A stretch of DNA of 64,000 nt, taken from contig NZ_JACJKX010000004.1 in NCBI RefSeq assembly GCF_016901835.1, positions 56,834 to 120,833 on the forward strand, written 5' to 3'. A model generated the notes under the pieces. That model was not told the origin of the DNA. It saw only the letters and a program-made list of their open reading frames with translations, and did not search any database. Position numbers and translations under genes: made by a program. Positions 57,366 to 64,000 of this stretch are shown here, piece by piece. Positions within the stretch are counted from its first letter, which is position 1, and every line of letters starts with the position of its first letter. This stretch comes from Parasutterella secunda. GTDB lineage: Bacteria > Pseudomonadota > Gammaproteobacteria > Burkholderiales > Burkholderiaceae_F.

Positions 57366-59377
57366 CAATAAGCCTCATCGGGATTATCAAGGAAAGAGTA
57401 CACTCGTGCGAACTCTTGAGTGCGAATCATCGCAGGCAAACTCTCTAAAACCACACGACCGTAGCGCTTTTGTAAAAGGCGGTTGTCACCGAAGACAATG
57501 ACGCCAAAATCATTTTCGCTGCGAATCAGTCGCCCCACCCCCTGCCTTAAGGTCGTAATCATTTCAGGCAGTTGATAATTCATAAAAGGATTTTTCCCCT
57601 GTTGGGTAATCCAATCTTTTTTAGCTCGGGCTACCGGTGTATCAAACTGAGCAAAAGGCATTTTGTCGATCACCACAAGCTGCAGTGCGTCGCCCTTCAT
57701 ATCCACGCCTTCCCAAAAGCTCATGGAACCGACTAAAACGGCATTGGGGCTGGACTTAAAGCGTTCAAGCAACTCACTTTTCGGAGCCTCCCCCTGCACA
57801 CATAAGGTAAAGTTTGCTCCCATGCGAAGGCGCAACTCATTGGCAATAGCTTCCATGGATCGAAAACTTGTGCAAAGAAAGAATGCGCGACCTTGAGTTT
57901 TTTGCAAAAGCGGCCAAGTCGCTTCCACTAATTCATGCGAGAAGTTATCGTCAAAAACACCCGGCAAACCCTTAGGTAAATAAAAACGGGCCTGATAAGC
58001 AAAATTAAAAGGGCTCTCCCAAGTATAGGTCGCTGTATCAGAGCTTAGACCCAACTCTCCAAGGAAATAGGAAAAGTCCGGTGTTAGATCGTCTTTTCGG
58101 GTGGAAATGGTGGCGCTCGTCAATACCCAGGCATTTTTCATTTTGGCTCGAGCCTTGGTAAAGGGTTCTGCCAAGGATAACGGGGTATTGGAAAACAGAA
58201 CATTTTGTTCAGTCAGACGCATCCAGAGAACCGAAGGCACACCGCCTACGGTTTTGACCGCCTGGGGATTAGCAAGCGTTACGCGCCAGTCATCAAGCCG
58301 TTTGGATAAGTCGGTCGCCCGATCTGCAAAGAGCTCACAGTCTTCATTGGCAGCACTGACTGATTTAAACGCCGTCAACACTGCTTGGACAGCCTCCGAG
58401 AGCTTATCCAACGGTTCTTTGATCGTCTCTGAGAAAGCCTCGATAGAAGCAATTTCAACCTCGGTCTCAAGCTCGACGCCCAAGCCTCTGTGAATCGTCT
58501 GATGAACATTTAATGCGGCGCGCTTAATCTCAAAAAAGAGATCATCCCAACGAGCCACACCGGCAGCGTAGGCCTTGCCGATTAGTCGTCCTTCTTCAGA
58601 GAAATCCTGCAGCTCGCGAAGCGAGAAGATATCTGAAAAATAATCGATCCCGATATCGGGCAATTTATGGGCTTCATCAAGAATGATGAGGTCGGCATCG
58701 GGCAACAACTCAGCCATGGTGTCATCTTTGAGACTGAGATCGGCCATGAAAAGATGGTGGTTAACAATGACAATATCGGCTTCACGGGCTCGGGCGCGAG
58801 CTCTGTTGAGGAAGCAGTCATCGTAGTGGGGACACTTGGTCTTTCCCAAACAATTATCTTTTGTGCTTGTGACCCAAGGCCAAAGGGGATCTTTTTCCGG
58901 AATACCCGCAATTTCGTTTTTATCGCCGCTTGTGCTCACACGGGCAAAATCCAGAATCTTTTTTAAACGCTTGAAACTGTCGGCTTCGGGCAAAAGACCG
59001 TTATCCACTAAACGCTCTAAACGCTCTTTGCAGATATAGTTGGCGCGGCCTTTGAGGACCGCCACGTCGGCATCAATAGCCAAAGCCGAACAAATGCGAC
59101 CGACGTCCTTTGTAAAGAGCTGGTCCTGAAGGGTTTTACTGGCTGTTGAGACAATAGTTTTCGATCGTGAGAGAATGGCAGGCACCAAATACGCAAAGGT
59201 CTTACCGGTACCGGTCCCCGCTTCAACTACGGCAACGCTTTTATTATCGATTGCCTCACCCACGGCACGCGCAAATTGCAGCTGACTCTCGCGCCTTTTA
59301 AATCCCTCAATTTTTTTACACAAGGGACCGTCGGGCGAAAAGGCATAATTGATCGCTTTACTAAATTGCTCGTTCAT
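57365..59377 (-). CDS. DinG/YoaA-type XPD-like DNA helicase
   Basis: The 670-residue superfamily 2 helicase has Walker A GTGTGKT (residues 54-60), four cysteines placed for a 4Fe-4S cluster (116, 176, 182, 188), a DEAH box in LIILDEAHKL, and the C-terminal motifs GSMSFWEGVDMKGDALQ and RQGVGRLIRS. Enzymes of this kind unwind DNA 5'-3' and help with damaged forks or R-loops. The length is nearer YoaA (about 640) than E. coli DinG (about 720). It lies three bases after the secreted coiled-coil gene and overlaps the SNF2 gene. Confidence 0.92.
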   Translation of the reverse strand: MNEQFSKAINYAFSPDGPLCKKIEGFKRRESQLQFARAVGEAIDNKSVAVVEAGTGTGKTFAYLVPAILSRSKTIVSTASKTLQDQLFTKDVGRICSALAIDADVAVLKGRANYICKERLERLVDNGLLPEADSFKRLKKILDFARVSTSGDKNEIAGIPEKDPLWPWVTSTKDNCLGKTKCPHYDDCFLNRARARAREADIVIVNHHLFMADLSLKDDTMAELLPDADLIILDEAHKLPDIGIDYFSDIFSLRELQDFSEEGRLIGKAYAAGVARWDDLFFEIKRAALNVHQTIHRGLGVELETEVEIASIEAFSETIKEPLDKLSEAVQAVLTAFKSVSAANEDCELFADRATDLSKRLDDWRVTLANPQAVKTVGGVPSVLWMRLTEQNVLFSNTPLSLAEPFTKARAKMKNAWVLTSATISTRKDDLTPDFSYFLGELGLSSDTATYTWESPFNFAYQARFYLPKGLPGVFDDNFSHELVEATWPLLQKTQGRAFFLCTSFRSMEAIANELRLRMGANFTLCVQGEAPKSELLERFKSSPNAVLVGSMSFWEGVDMKGDALQLVVIDKMPFAQFDTPVARAKKDWITQQGKNPFMNYQLPEMITTLRQGVGRLIRSENDFGVIVFGDNRLLQKRYGRVVLESLPAMIRTQEFARVYSFLDNPDEAY

Positions 59378-59380
59378 GGA

Positions 59381-60064
59381 CTAAAAAAAGAGTCCGCCTT
59401 TTTTATTTTGTTCTTCCTGAATCTTTTGAGCCTGTTCGCGTTTCTGGCGTTCGGCTTCATAGGCCGCTTGGCGGGCTTCACGCTTGGCTTTACGCTCGGC
59501 TGCTTCCTTTTCTAACTGAGCGCGACGAGCCTCCTGGGCCTGCAGTTTGGCATCGTAGGCTGCCTGGTTGGCTCCTTCCTGAGCCTTTTTAGCGTTTTGT
59601 TTAGCCACTTTATCGTCGTTGTTTTTCACCGTAGCACGTTTAGCAGGCATGGGAGTATCCTGCGCAGCTTTGGCCCGACGCTCCTGAGCCTTAAAAATTC
59701 TGATTTGGTGATCAGCCTGACGAATCAATTTATTGGCGATACGTGAGCGCTTAAAAAGCACTCCCTCGGCACGATCAATGCAGTCATTAACAAAAATCTT
59801 TTTCTGACACAGATAGTTGTGACCTGCGCGCAACTTCTCAATACGTTTTAATTCAGCCTCACCGATCGCCTTGGCTTTTTCTGCTTCTTCTAAAGTCTTA
59901 AATTCCGGATCAATGTACTCAGGATCCAGAGGACTGGGGGCTACAACTCCGGCCTCCCAACCGAGTTCTTCAGGAGTTTTGAATTCTGCATCTTCATCAG
60001 GAGCGGCATAAACCAAACCGGCCATAGCCGCACTGATCAGTCCCACAACGATTTTTTTATACAT
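59381..60064 (-). CDS. Exported Ala/Lys/Glu-rich coiled-coil protein, unknown function
   Basis: The 227-residue protein starts with a signal peptide (MYKKIVVGLISAAMAGLVYA, cleavage near residue 20). It then has a short acidic segment, two cysteines that could form a disulphide (YLCQKK and VNDCIDRAEG, residues about 85 and 94), and a long charged helix from about residue 115 to the end, rich in A, K, E, Q and R. I do not recognise a family. It heads the operon with two helicases, an unexpected pairing for a periplasmic protein; simple co-transcription is the cautious reading. Confidence 0.75.
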   Translation of the reverse strand: MYKKIVVGLISAAMAGLVYAAPDEDAEFKTPEELGWEAGVVAPSPLDPEYIDPEFKTLEEAEKAKAIGEAELKRIEKLRAGHNYLCQKKIFVNDCIDRAEGVLFKRSRIANKLIRQADHQIRIFKAQERRAKAAQDTPMPAKRATVKNNDDKVAKQNAKKAQEGANQAAYDAKLQAQEARRAQLEKEAAERKAKREARQAAYEAERQKREQAQKIQEEQNKKGGLFF

Positions 60065-60234
60065 GAGAGGCCTCTATATGTGTTAACTCGGTGCATTGTA
60101 ATAGAGTCCGCACGCTTTGTCCCGCGTTTCTACACTCAGCAAAGAATCCTACAAATGTCTTAAACTTTTCAATAATTTTTTATTGAAATCGAGAAGATTA
60201 ATAAGAAATATTTATCCATCAAGGAAAATCTTTT

Positions 60235-60240
60235 TATAAT
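60235..60240 (+). promoter_or_regulatory. -10 element of mdh
   Basis: A perfect TATAAT is followed at once by an in-frame ATG at 60242. RNA would begin near 60247, so that ATG cannot be the start; the ATG at 60272 then has a leader of about 25 bases. The rest of the 207-base gap is AT-rich without a gene. Confidence 0.55.
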
Positions 60241-60271
60241 AATGGGAAAAGACATATTGTCAGGTGCAAAA

Positions 60272-61255
60272 ATGACTCGTCCTATACGTATTGCTATTAC
60301 CGGTCCGTGCGGTTCGATCGGTTACTCCATCCTTTTTCGTATCGCTTCAGGCGACCTTTTCGGTCATCAGCAACCGATTGAGTTAAGACTGTTGGCTCGC
60401 AACACTCCTGAGAGTCAATCGCGACTTAAAGGCACGATGATGGAATTGGCCGACTGCGCCTTTCCACTTCTCGCTGAAATGAGTGCTCATACTGATGAAA
60501 AGGAACTTTTTGACGGAGCGGAATGCGTATTTTTAATCGGTGCTCAACCCCGTAAAGACGGAATGGATCGATCGGATCTGCTTCGCGCAAACGGAGAAAT
60601 CTTCCGACGTCAGGGACGAGCCTTAAACGAACGAGCCTCTCGTGATGTCCGCGTGTTGGTCGTAGGCAATCCATGCAATACCAATGCCTACATCGCCATG
60701 CGCAATGCTCCGGATCTCAAGCGCGAAAGCTTTTCAGCATTGATGCGCCTTGACCAAAATCGTGCCATGGCACGCGTGGCCGAAAAACTCGAAGCTCCTG
60801 TGAGCGGTATTGAACAGGTTTTTGTCTGGGGCAATCACAGCAATACCATGTATCCGGATATCCGCTTCCTGCGCTACAAGGGTCATCGTTTGGCCGATCA
60901 ATTCGATCCCCAATGGCAGGAAGAATTCATTAAAAATGTGGCAACCCGCGGCGGTCAGATTATTAAGGCGCGCGGCGCCTCTTCGGCCGCATCTGCTGCA
61001 AGCGCTGCGCTTGATCATATGCGCGACTGGATTTTAGGCAGCCAAGGTAAATGCTGCACAATGGCGGTGCCCTCTGACGGCAGCTACGGCATTCCTGAAG
61101 GTTTGGTATTCGGTTTCCCGTGTCTGTGCCCGGGCGAAGCCCGCTATCAAATTATCAGCAATATGCCGATGACTCAGGAAGTTCGTCGCCGCCTCGAAAT
61201 TACCCGGGACGAACTCATCAACGAAGCCCGTGCCGTGGCGGATTTATTGCCCTGA
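60272..61255 (+). CDS. mdh: Malate dehydrogenase
   Basis: From the ATG at 60272 (CAGGTG ahead) the protein has 327 residues, the normal length. It has a Rossmann nucleotide loop GPCGSIGYSIL, the mobile-loop arginines in GAQPRKDGMDRSDLL, the second substrate Arg in RLDQNR, and the catalytic His in WGNHSNTMYPD. It interconverts malate and oxaloacetate with NAD. Small departures from the usual betaproteobacterial text are GPCGSIG for GAAGQIG, NPCNTN for NPANTN and LDQN for LDHN. Its stop overlaps the start of the PIN-domain gene. Confidence 0.93.
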   Translation: MTRPIRIAITGPCGSIGYSILFRIASGDLFGHQQPIELRLLARNTPESQSRLKGTMMELADCAFPLLAEMSAHTDEKELFDGAECVFLIGAQPRKDGMDRSDLLRANGEIFRRQGRALNERASRDVRVLVVGNPCNTNAYIAMRNAPDLKRESFSALMRLDQNRAMARVAEKLEAPVSGIEQVFVWGNHSNTMYPDIRFLRYKGHRLADQFDPQWQEEFIKNVATRGGQIIKARGASSAASAASAALDHMRDWILGSQGKCCTMAVPSDGSYGIPEGLVFGFPCLCPGEARYQIISNMPMTQEVRRRLEITRDELINEARAVADLLP

Positions 61256-61731
61256 TGGCTGTTGATCGAGAAAAACTGCTTCATCTTCTCGAAGGCGCCC
61301 GAACGTTCGGGCGCTCTTTGAGCGGTCGATATTGTGTCCTCGATACCAATATCGTCCTCGATATTCTTTTGTTCAAAGACAGCAAAGTACAACCCCTGTT
61401 AGACGCTATTGCTACCGACAATATTCTGCCCATCGGCCACTTGGATACTTTTTTTGAATTTGCTGACGTGGTCACTCGCCCAATGTTTCAATTAAGAGAC
61501 AGTCAGATTGATCAATTGCTTCATGAATGGGTCAAGCTTCACGCCGTGTTCCGTGAACCGTTAAGCACGGATTTTTTTTGTCGTGACAAGGATGACAACA
61601 AATTCTTCAATCTCTCCCGAGCAACAGGTGCAGAATATTTAATTTCCAAAGACAAGAAGGTTCTAAAAGCCCGAGGCAAAGCCAAACGATTCGGCTGTCA
61701 GGTTGTCAAGCCTGAACAATTTAAACTCTAA
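61255..61731 (+). CDS. PIN-domain putative ribonuclease (COG1569-like)
   Basis: The 158-residue protein has a PIN nuclease fold with acidic metal ligands Asp30 (VLDTNIVLD), Glu68 (DTFFEFADVV) and Asp113/Asp114 (CRDKDDNKFF), plus the LISKDKKVL strand near the end. COG1569 members are called putative toxins, but no antitoxin gene is next to it. The ATG overlaps the mdh stop (TGATG), so its translation depends on mdh. The frame is open further upstream inside mdh, but those codons are the shadow of mdh. A housekeeping RNase role is as likely as a toxin role. Confidence 0.85.
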   Translation: MAVDREKLLHLLEGARTFGRSLSGRYCVLDTNIVLDILLFKDSKVQPLLDAIATDNILPIGHLDTFFEFADVVTRPMFQLRDSQIDQLLHEWVKLHAVFREPLSTDFFCRDKDDNKFFNLSRATGAEYLISKDKKVLKARGKAKRFGCQVVKPEQFKL

Positions 61732-61805
61732 GCAAGATTGGCTATTGCACCTTTTAACACAACGTGCCAAACTGATCGGTGACTGAAGACTTTCCGGAGC
61801 CTGTC

Positions 61806-63089
61806 ATGGAATTTCTCTACAAAGGCACATTACCCAATCCTGCGACTATCAACGAACGTATTCGGCGCTTTAATCACATCATTCACGCTGTGAGCCAATG
61901 GCGGGAACCGCCTCTTGATGCTCAATGGCCCGTTTTAGTTAAGGACAATATTGATGTCTCCGGTCTTCGAGCAACATCCGGTAGCTATGCACTGAAGGAG
62001 TTAAAGGCCGTTGATGCCTTCTGTGTTAAAAAACTCAGAGAAAAAGGTGGCTTACCTTTCGGAAAGACTTCAATGAGTGAGTTGGCGGGCTATCTCAGTT
62101 CCAAAATGCCTCCGGGCTACTCCGAACTCGGCGGACAAGGTATCAATCCTATCGACCCCACCTTGTCTCCGGGAGGTTCTAGTTCCGGTTCTGCCATTGC
62201 GGTTGCTGCCGGGTTCTGCCACAGTGCCATCGGAACGGAAACCCATGGCAGTATTGTGATTCCTTCGATTGCCTGCGGCATAGTCGGAATCAAACCCAGC
62301 GTAGGAATCGTCTCTCGAAACGGTGTCATTCCTATCTCACATTCTTTGGATACACCGGGTGCCATGGCCCATTCTGTGGCCGATGCAGCCAAACTTCTGG
62401 AAGCGATGGCCGGAGCCGATCCGGAAGATGAAGCAACCGAAGTCTGCCCAACGTCCCTTGACTTACACACCGCCTTAGGTGAAGGGAAAGAACCTCTGCG
62501 CCTTGCTATTGCTGTGCCTGATTACCGGGCTTTTGATGATCAGGAACGAAATGCGATAAACAAACTGATCGCACAGGCTAAGAAGCATAAGATTGAAATT
62601 GTAGAGGTTCAAACTAAGAGCATTGAAACGTACTACAGAGCGATTTCTTCAACAGAAATTCAAGGTGATTTTGACCGATATCTGGCCAAATACGGAAATG
62701 GGAAAACGCCCGGCACATTCCGTGATTTGGTAAAGATGTATGAAATGCGCGCGCAGCACCACCCCTATGGTTTTGATCGACTGCTCGGTGCTTTGCAATT
62801 TTCACCGGATTTAGAAAATCCCGTTTATCGTAATGCCCTTGAAAAAGGCGTCGGTAACGCCACTGCAGCTATTGAAAATACGCTTAAGGTCGCTGATGCC
62901 GAGGCCATTCTCTGCTTAGGCTTTACGCCTTGGTGGGCAGTCGGTCGAGCACCTTATGTAGCATTACCCCTTATGCAAAGGCCTAATCATGCCATGATCG
63001 GTATAACGGTCGGAGCTGCGCGCCTGGAAGACAGAAAAGTGATCGATATTGCAGCAAAACTTGAAAAAGTCATTTCTGAAATGAGCTGA
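61806..63089 (+). CDS. Amidase-signature family hydrolase
   Basis: From the ATG at 61806 (GGAG seven bases ahead) the protein has 427 residues. The Ser-cisSer-Lys triad is present: Lys in PVLVKDNIDVSGL (near residue 50), the Ser-rich SPGGSSSGSA motif, and the nucleophile Ser in GTETHGSIVIPS. These enzymes cleave amides; GatA, nicotinamidase-like and acylamidase members all share the signature, so the substrate is open. No gatB or gatC is adjacent, which argues against GatA. It stands alone after the PIN gene. Confidence 0.88.
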   Translation: MEFLYKGTLPNPATINERIRRFNHIIHAVSQWREPPLDAQWPVLVKDNIDVSGLRATSGSYALKELKAVDAFCVKKLREKGGLPFGKTSMSELAGYLSSKMPPGYSELGGQGINPIDPTLSPGGSSSGSAIAVAAGFCHSAIGTETHGSIVIPSIACGIVGIKPSVGIVSRNGVIPISHSLDTPGAMAHSVADAAKLLEAMAGADPEDEATEVCPTSLDLHTALGEGKEPLRLAIAVPDYRAFDDQERNAINKLIAQAKKHKIEIVEVQTKSIETYYRAISSTEIQGDFDRYLAKYGNGKTPGTFRDLVKMYEMRAQHHPYGFDRLLGALQFSPDLENPVYRNALEKGVGNATAAIENTLKVADAEAILCLGFTPWWAVGRAPYVALPLMQRPNHAMIGITVGAARLEDRKVIDIAAKLEKVISEMS

Positions 63090-63100
63090 ACACCAGTAAG

Positions 63101-63256
63101 GGGGTGTTGCAGAAGTCAAAATTCTTGGACTCAACCAACACCTCTTCTTAAAAATTAAGCGGCTCTTCGCTCCCTCCTGCGCCAAACTTCTCCAACTTGT
63201 TGTAGGTTGTGATTGGAGCTCCCTCGAATTAAGTCAAAGGTGTGCGCGTTGGCTTT
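63101..63256 (-). mobile_element. Remnant of an insertion sequence (3' end only)
   Basis: A 33-codon piece without start (63158-63256, ANAHTFDLIRGSSNHNLQQV..., ending RRRERRAA and TAA at 63155) reads like the C-terminus of a DDE transposase. It is followed by GGTGTTGCAGAAGTC-type sequence resembling a terminal inverted repeat at 63102-63120. An inner AACACC at 63137-63142 can pair with GGTGTT. The rest of the element is absent. The family is not certain. Confidence 0.35.
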
Positions 63257-63308
63257 CTAGCAAGATTTTTTTAAACTTGCTGGTTACGGGTCTATTTCCC
63301 TCGATTCG

Positions 63309-63333
63309 AACTTCCGAGGATTCCTCGGAAGTT
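63309..63333. repeat. Perfect 10-bp inverted repeat
   Basis: AACTTCCGAG and CTCGGAAGTT flank GATTC. It lies about 30 bases outside the tnpB right end. It could be a terminator-like structure or part of an IS end; there is no T-run on either strand. Confidence 0.55.
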
Positions 63334-63357
63334 GCCGCTTCACTCAACTCTCCTTCT

Positions 63358-63402
63358 GATTGGCATCCTCCCCGCTGTGAACGGCGAGGATTCCCTACTG
63401 TG
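63358..63402 (-). ncRNA. Right end and omega-RNA 3' part of the second tnpB element
   Basis: On the minus strand, just after the tnpB stop, GGAATCCTCGCC and GGGGAGGATG form the hairpin (63365-63391) typical of IS200/IS605 right ends, followed by CCAATCA. By analogy the omega-RNA would cover the end of the gene and this hairpin. The sequence differs from that of the element at 17.6-19.1 kb, so the two are separate families. Confidence 0.5.
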
Positions 63403-64000
63403 TCATCGGCTCTCGCCGATGATCACTTCGATGGGTTCCTGCTGCTGACCCGCGCAATGGATTGACTCCATCCGCCGCTTCACTCGAGCTCGGCCTTCTT
63501 CGCCGAGTTCCCCACAGGCTGACATGCGCTGCCCGCGCACCTTTATATTTCTTGCTCCCACTATGTCGGCATTGTTCCGATAACCGCAAGCCACACATTT
63601 AAAACTCGCCTGACTCTTGCGGTTCTCTTTTGACTCATGCCCACATACCGGACAAGTGCGGGAAGTGTACTGAGGCGCCACCTTGATGACGATTCCGCCT
63701 CTTTGCTCACACTTCCACTGCAGTCGTTGGAAAAACTTCCCCCTGGCCTGATCCAATATCGCTCGGTTTAAACCCGATTTCTGCGCTACATTGTGACCAG
63801 GGTTGTTCAACGTTCCGGCCGCACTTGCCGTCATATTCTCAAGTCTTCTCGATAGATCACAGCGTGTTTTTTGCTCAGATCCAAAGCCACTTTATTGATA
63901 AAGTCCTGACGAATGTTGCCTATACGTTGATAGAGTTTGGCGATTTCCTGTTGGGCTTTTTTCCAATTACTGCTGAATTTTTCCTTTCTCGATAATGCCC
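63403..64000 (-). pseudogene. TnpB of a second IS605-family element, frameshifted and cut by the window edge
   Basis: Reading in from the window end, one frame gives TnpB sequence (KFSSNWKKAQQEIAKLYQRI, then ALDLSKKHAVIYREDLR) and stops at TGA near 63834, right in the RuvC-II motif EDL. The next frame continues with the rest of the family: MTASAAGT, a zinc finger with CPVCG and CVACG, and the last RuvC Asp in NNADIVGARN. A few bases are missing after EDLR, so the gene is inactive or needs frameshifting. The 5' part lies outside the window. No tnpA is seen. Confidence 0.8.

Noticed and set aside
53787..60064. Calling the helicase operon a known defence system such as DISARM
   Set aside because: DISARM needs a methylase and other named partners, none of which is present; the genes are only two helicases and an exported protein.
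61120..61254. Longer N-terminus for the PIN-domain protein
   Set aside because: Those codons overlap the C-terminal coding part of mdh in another frame; the ATG at 61255 gives a complete PIN domain.

Overview
The window looks like chromosomal DNA of a betaproteobacterium of the order Burkholderiales, most likely a gut Sutterellaceae such as Sutterella or Parasutterella. This is inferred from familiar betaproteobacterial gene orders (tig-clpP-clpX-lon-tRNA-ppiD; lplT/alr/radA beside udg-rimI-tsaB; rluD-pgeF opposite bamD), the short MDH type typical of the group, middling GC and a large autotransporter. No species call is possible from sequence reading alone.

Layout. 1-6.3 kb: the N-terminal 899 codons of a membrane-anchored M16 peptidase, yciB, a secreted parvulin, then MFS and LysE-type transporters. 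6.3-12.1 kb: purL and the bifunctional NAD(P)HX repair enzyme, divergently placed. 12.2-23 kb: a proteostasis block (ppiD, lon with a textbook sigma-32 promoter, clpX, clpP, tig), broken by four identical tRNA-Asp genes plus tRNA-Val and by an IS605-family TnpB element that sits against an alanyl-tRNA editing gene with an in-frame TGA. 23.3-29 kb: a YqhD-like dehydrogenase, tRNA-Leu, a 600-base gap with a highly structured RNA leader and a 31-residue hydrophobic peptide, a YbaK deacylase, a UreE-like protein with a long His/Cys repeat tail, radA and alr. 29-35.7 kb: lplT, udg, rimI, tsaB, a DUF3106 protein and an OmpR/EnvZ pair. 35.7-38.5 kb: an autotransporter whose signal peptide is cut by a TAA codon. 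38.5-44.2 kb: ispF, ispD, a DMT exporter and mfd. 44.2-49 kb: a TolC/HlyD/two-permease exporter operon with no ATPase gene. 49-53.8 kb: mtgA, rimO, pgeF, rluD and bamD. 53.8-60 kb: an operon of a secreted coiled-coil protein, a DinG-like helicase and a SWIM-SNF2 helicase. 60-64 kb: mdh translationally coupled to a PIN-domain gene, an amidase, and an IS graveyard with a frameshifted tnpB at the window edge.

Most of the window is housekeeping. The most unusual item is the 24.9-25.2 kb locus: an upstream segment can pair perfectly, over 10 bp, with the start codon region of the small membrane peptide, and the leader between them contains strong, partly competing helices. That architecture resembles a type I toxin mRNA or another RNA switch. 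Other points worth following are three genes carrying a single inactivating change (alaX, the autotransporter, the terminal tnpB), the UreE-like metal-binding protein without nearby urease genes, and the exporter without its ATPase.
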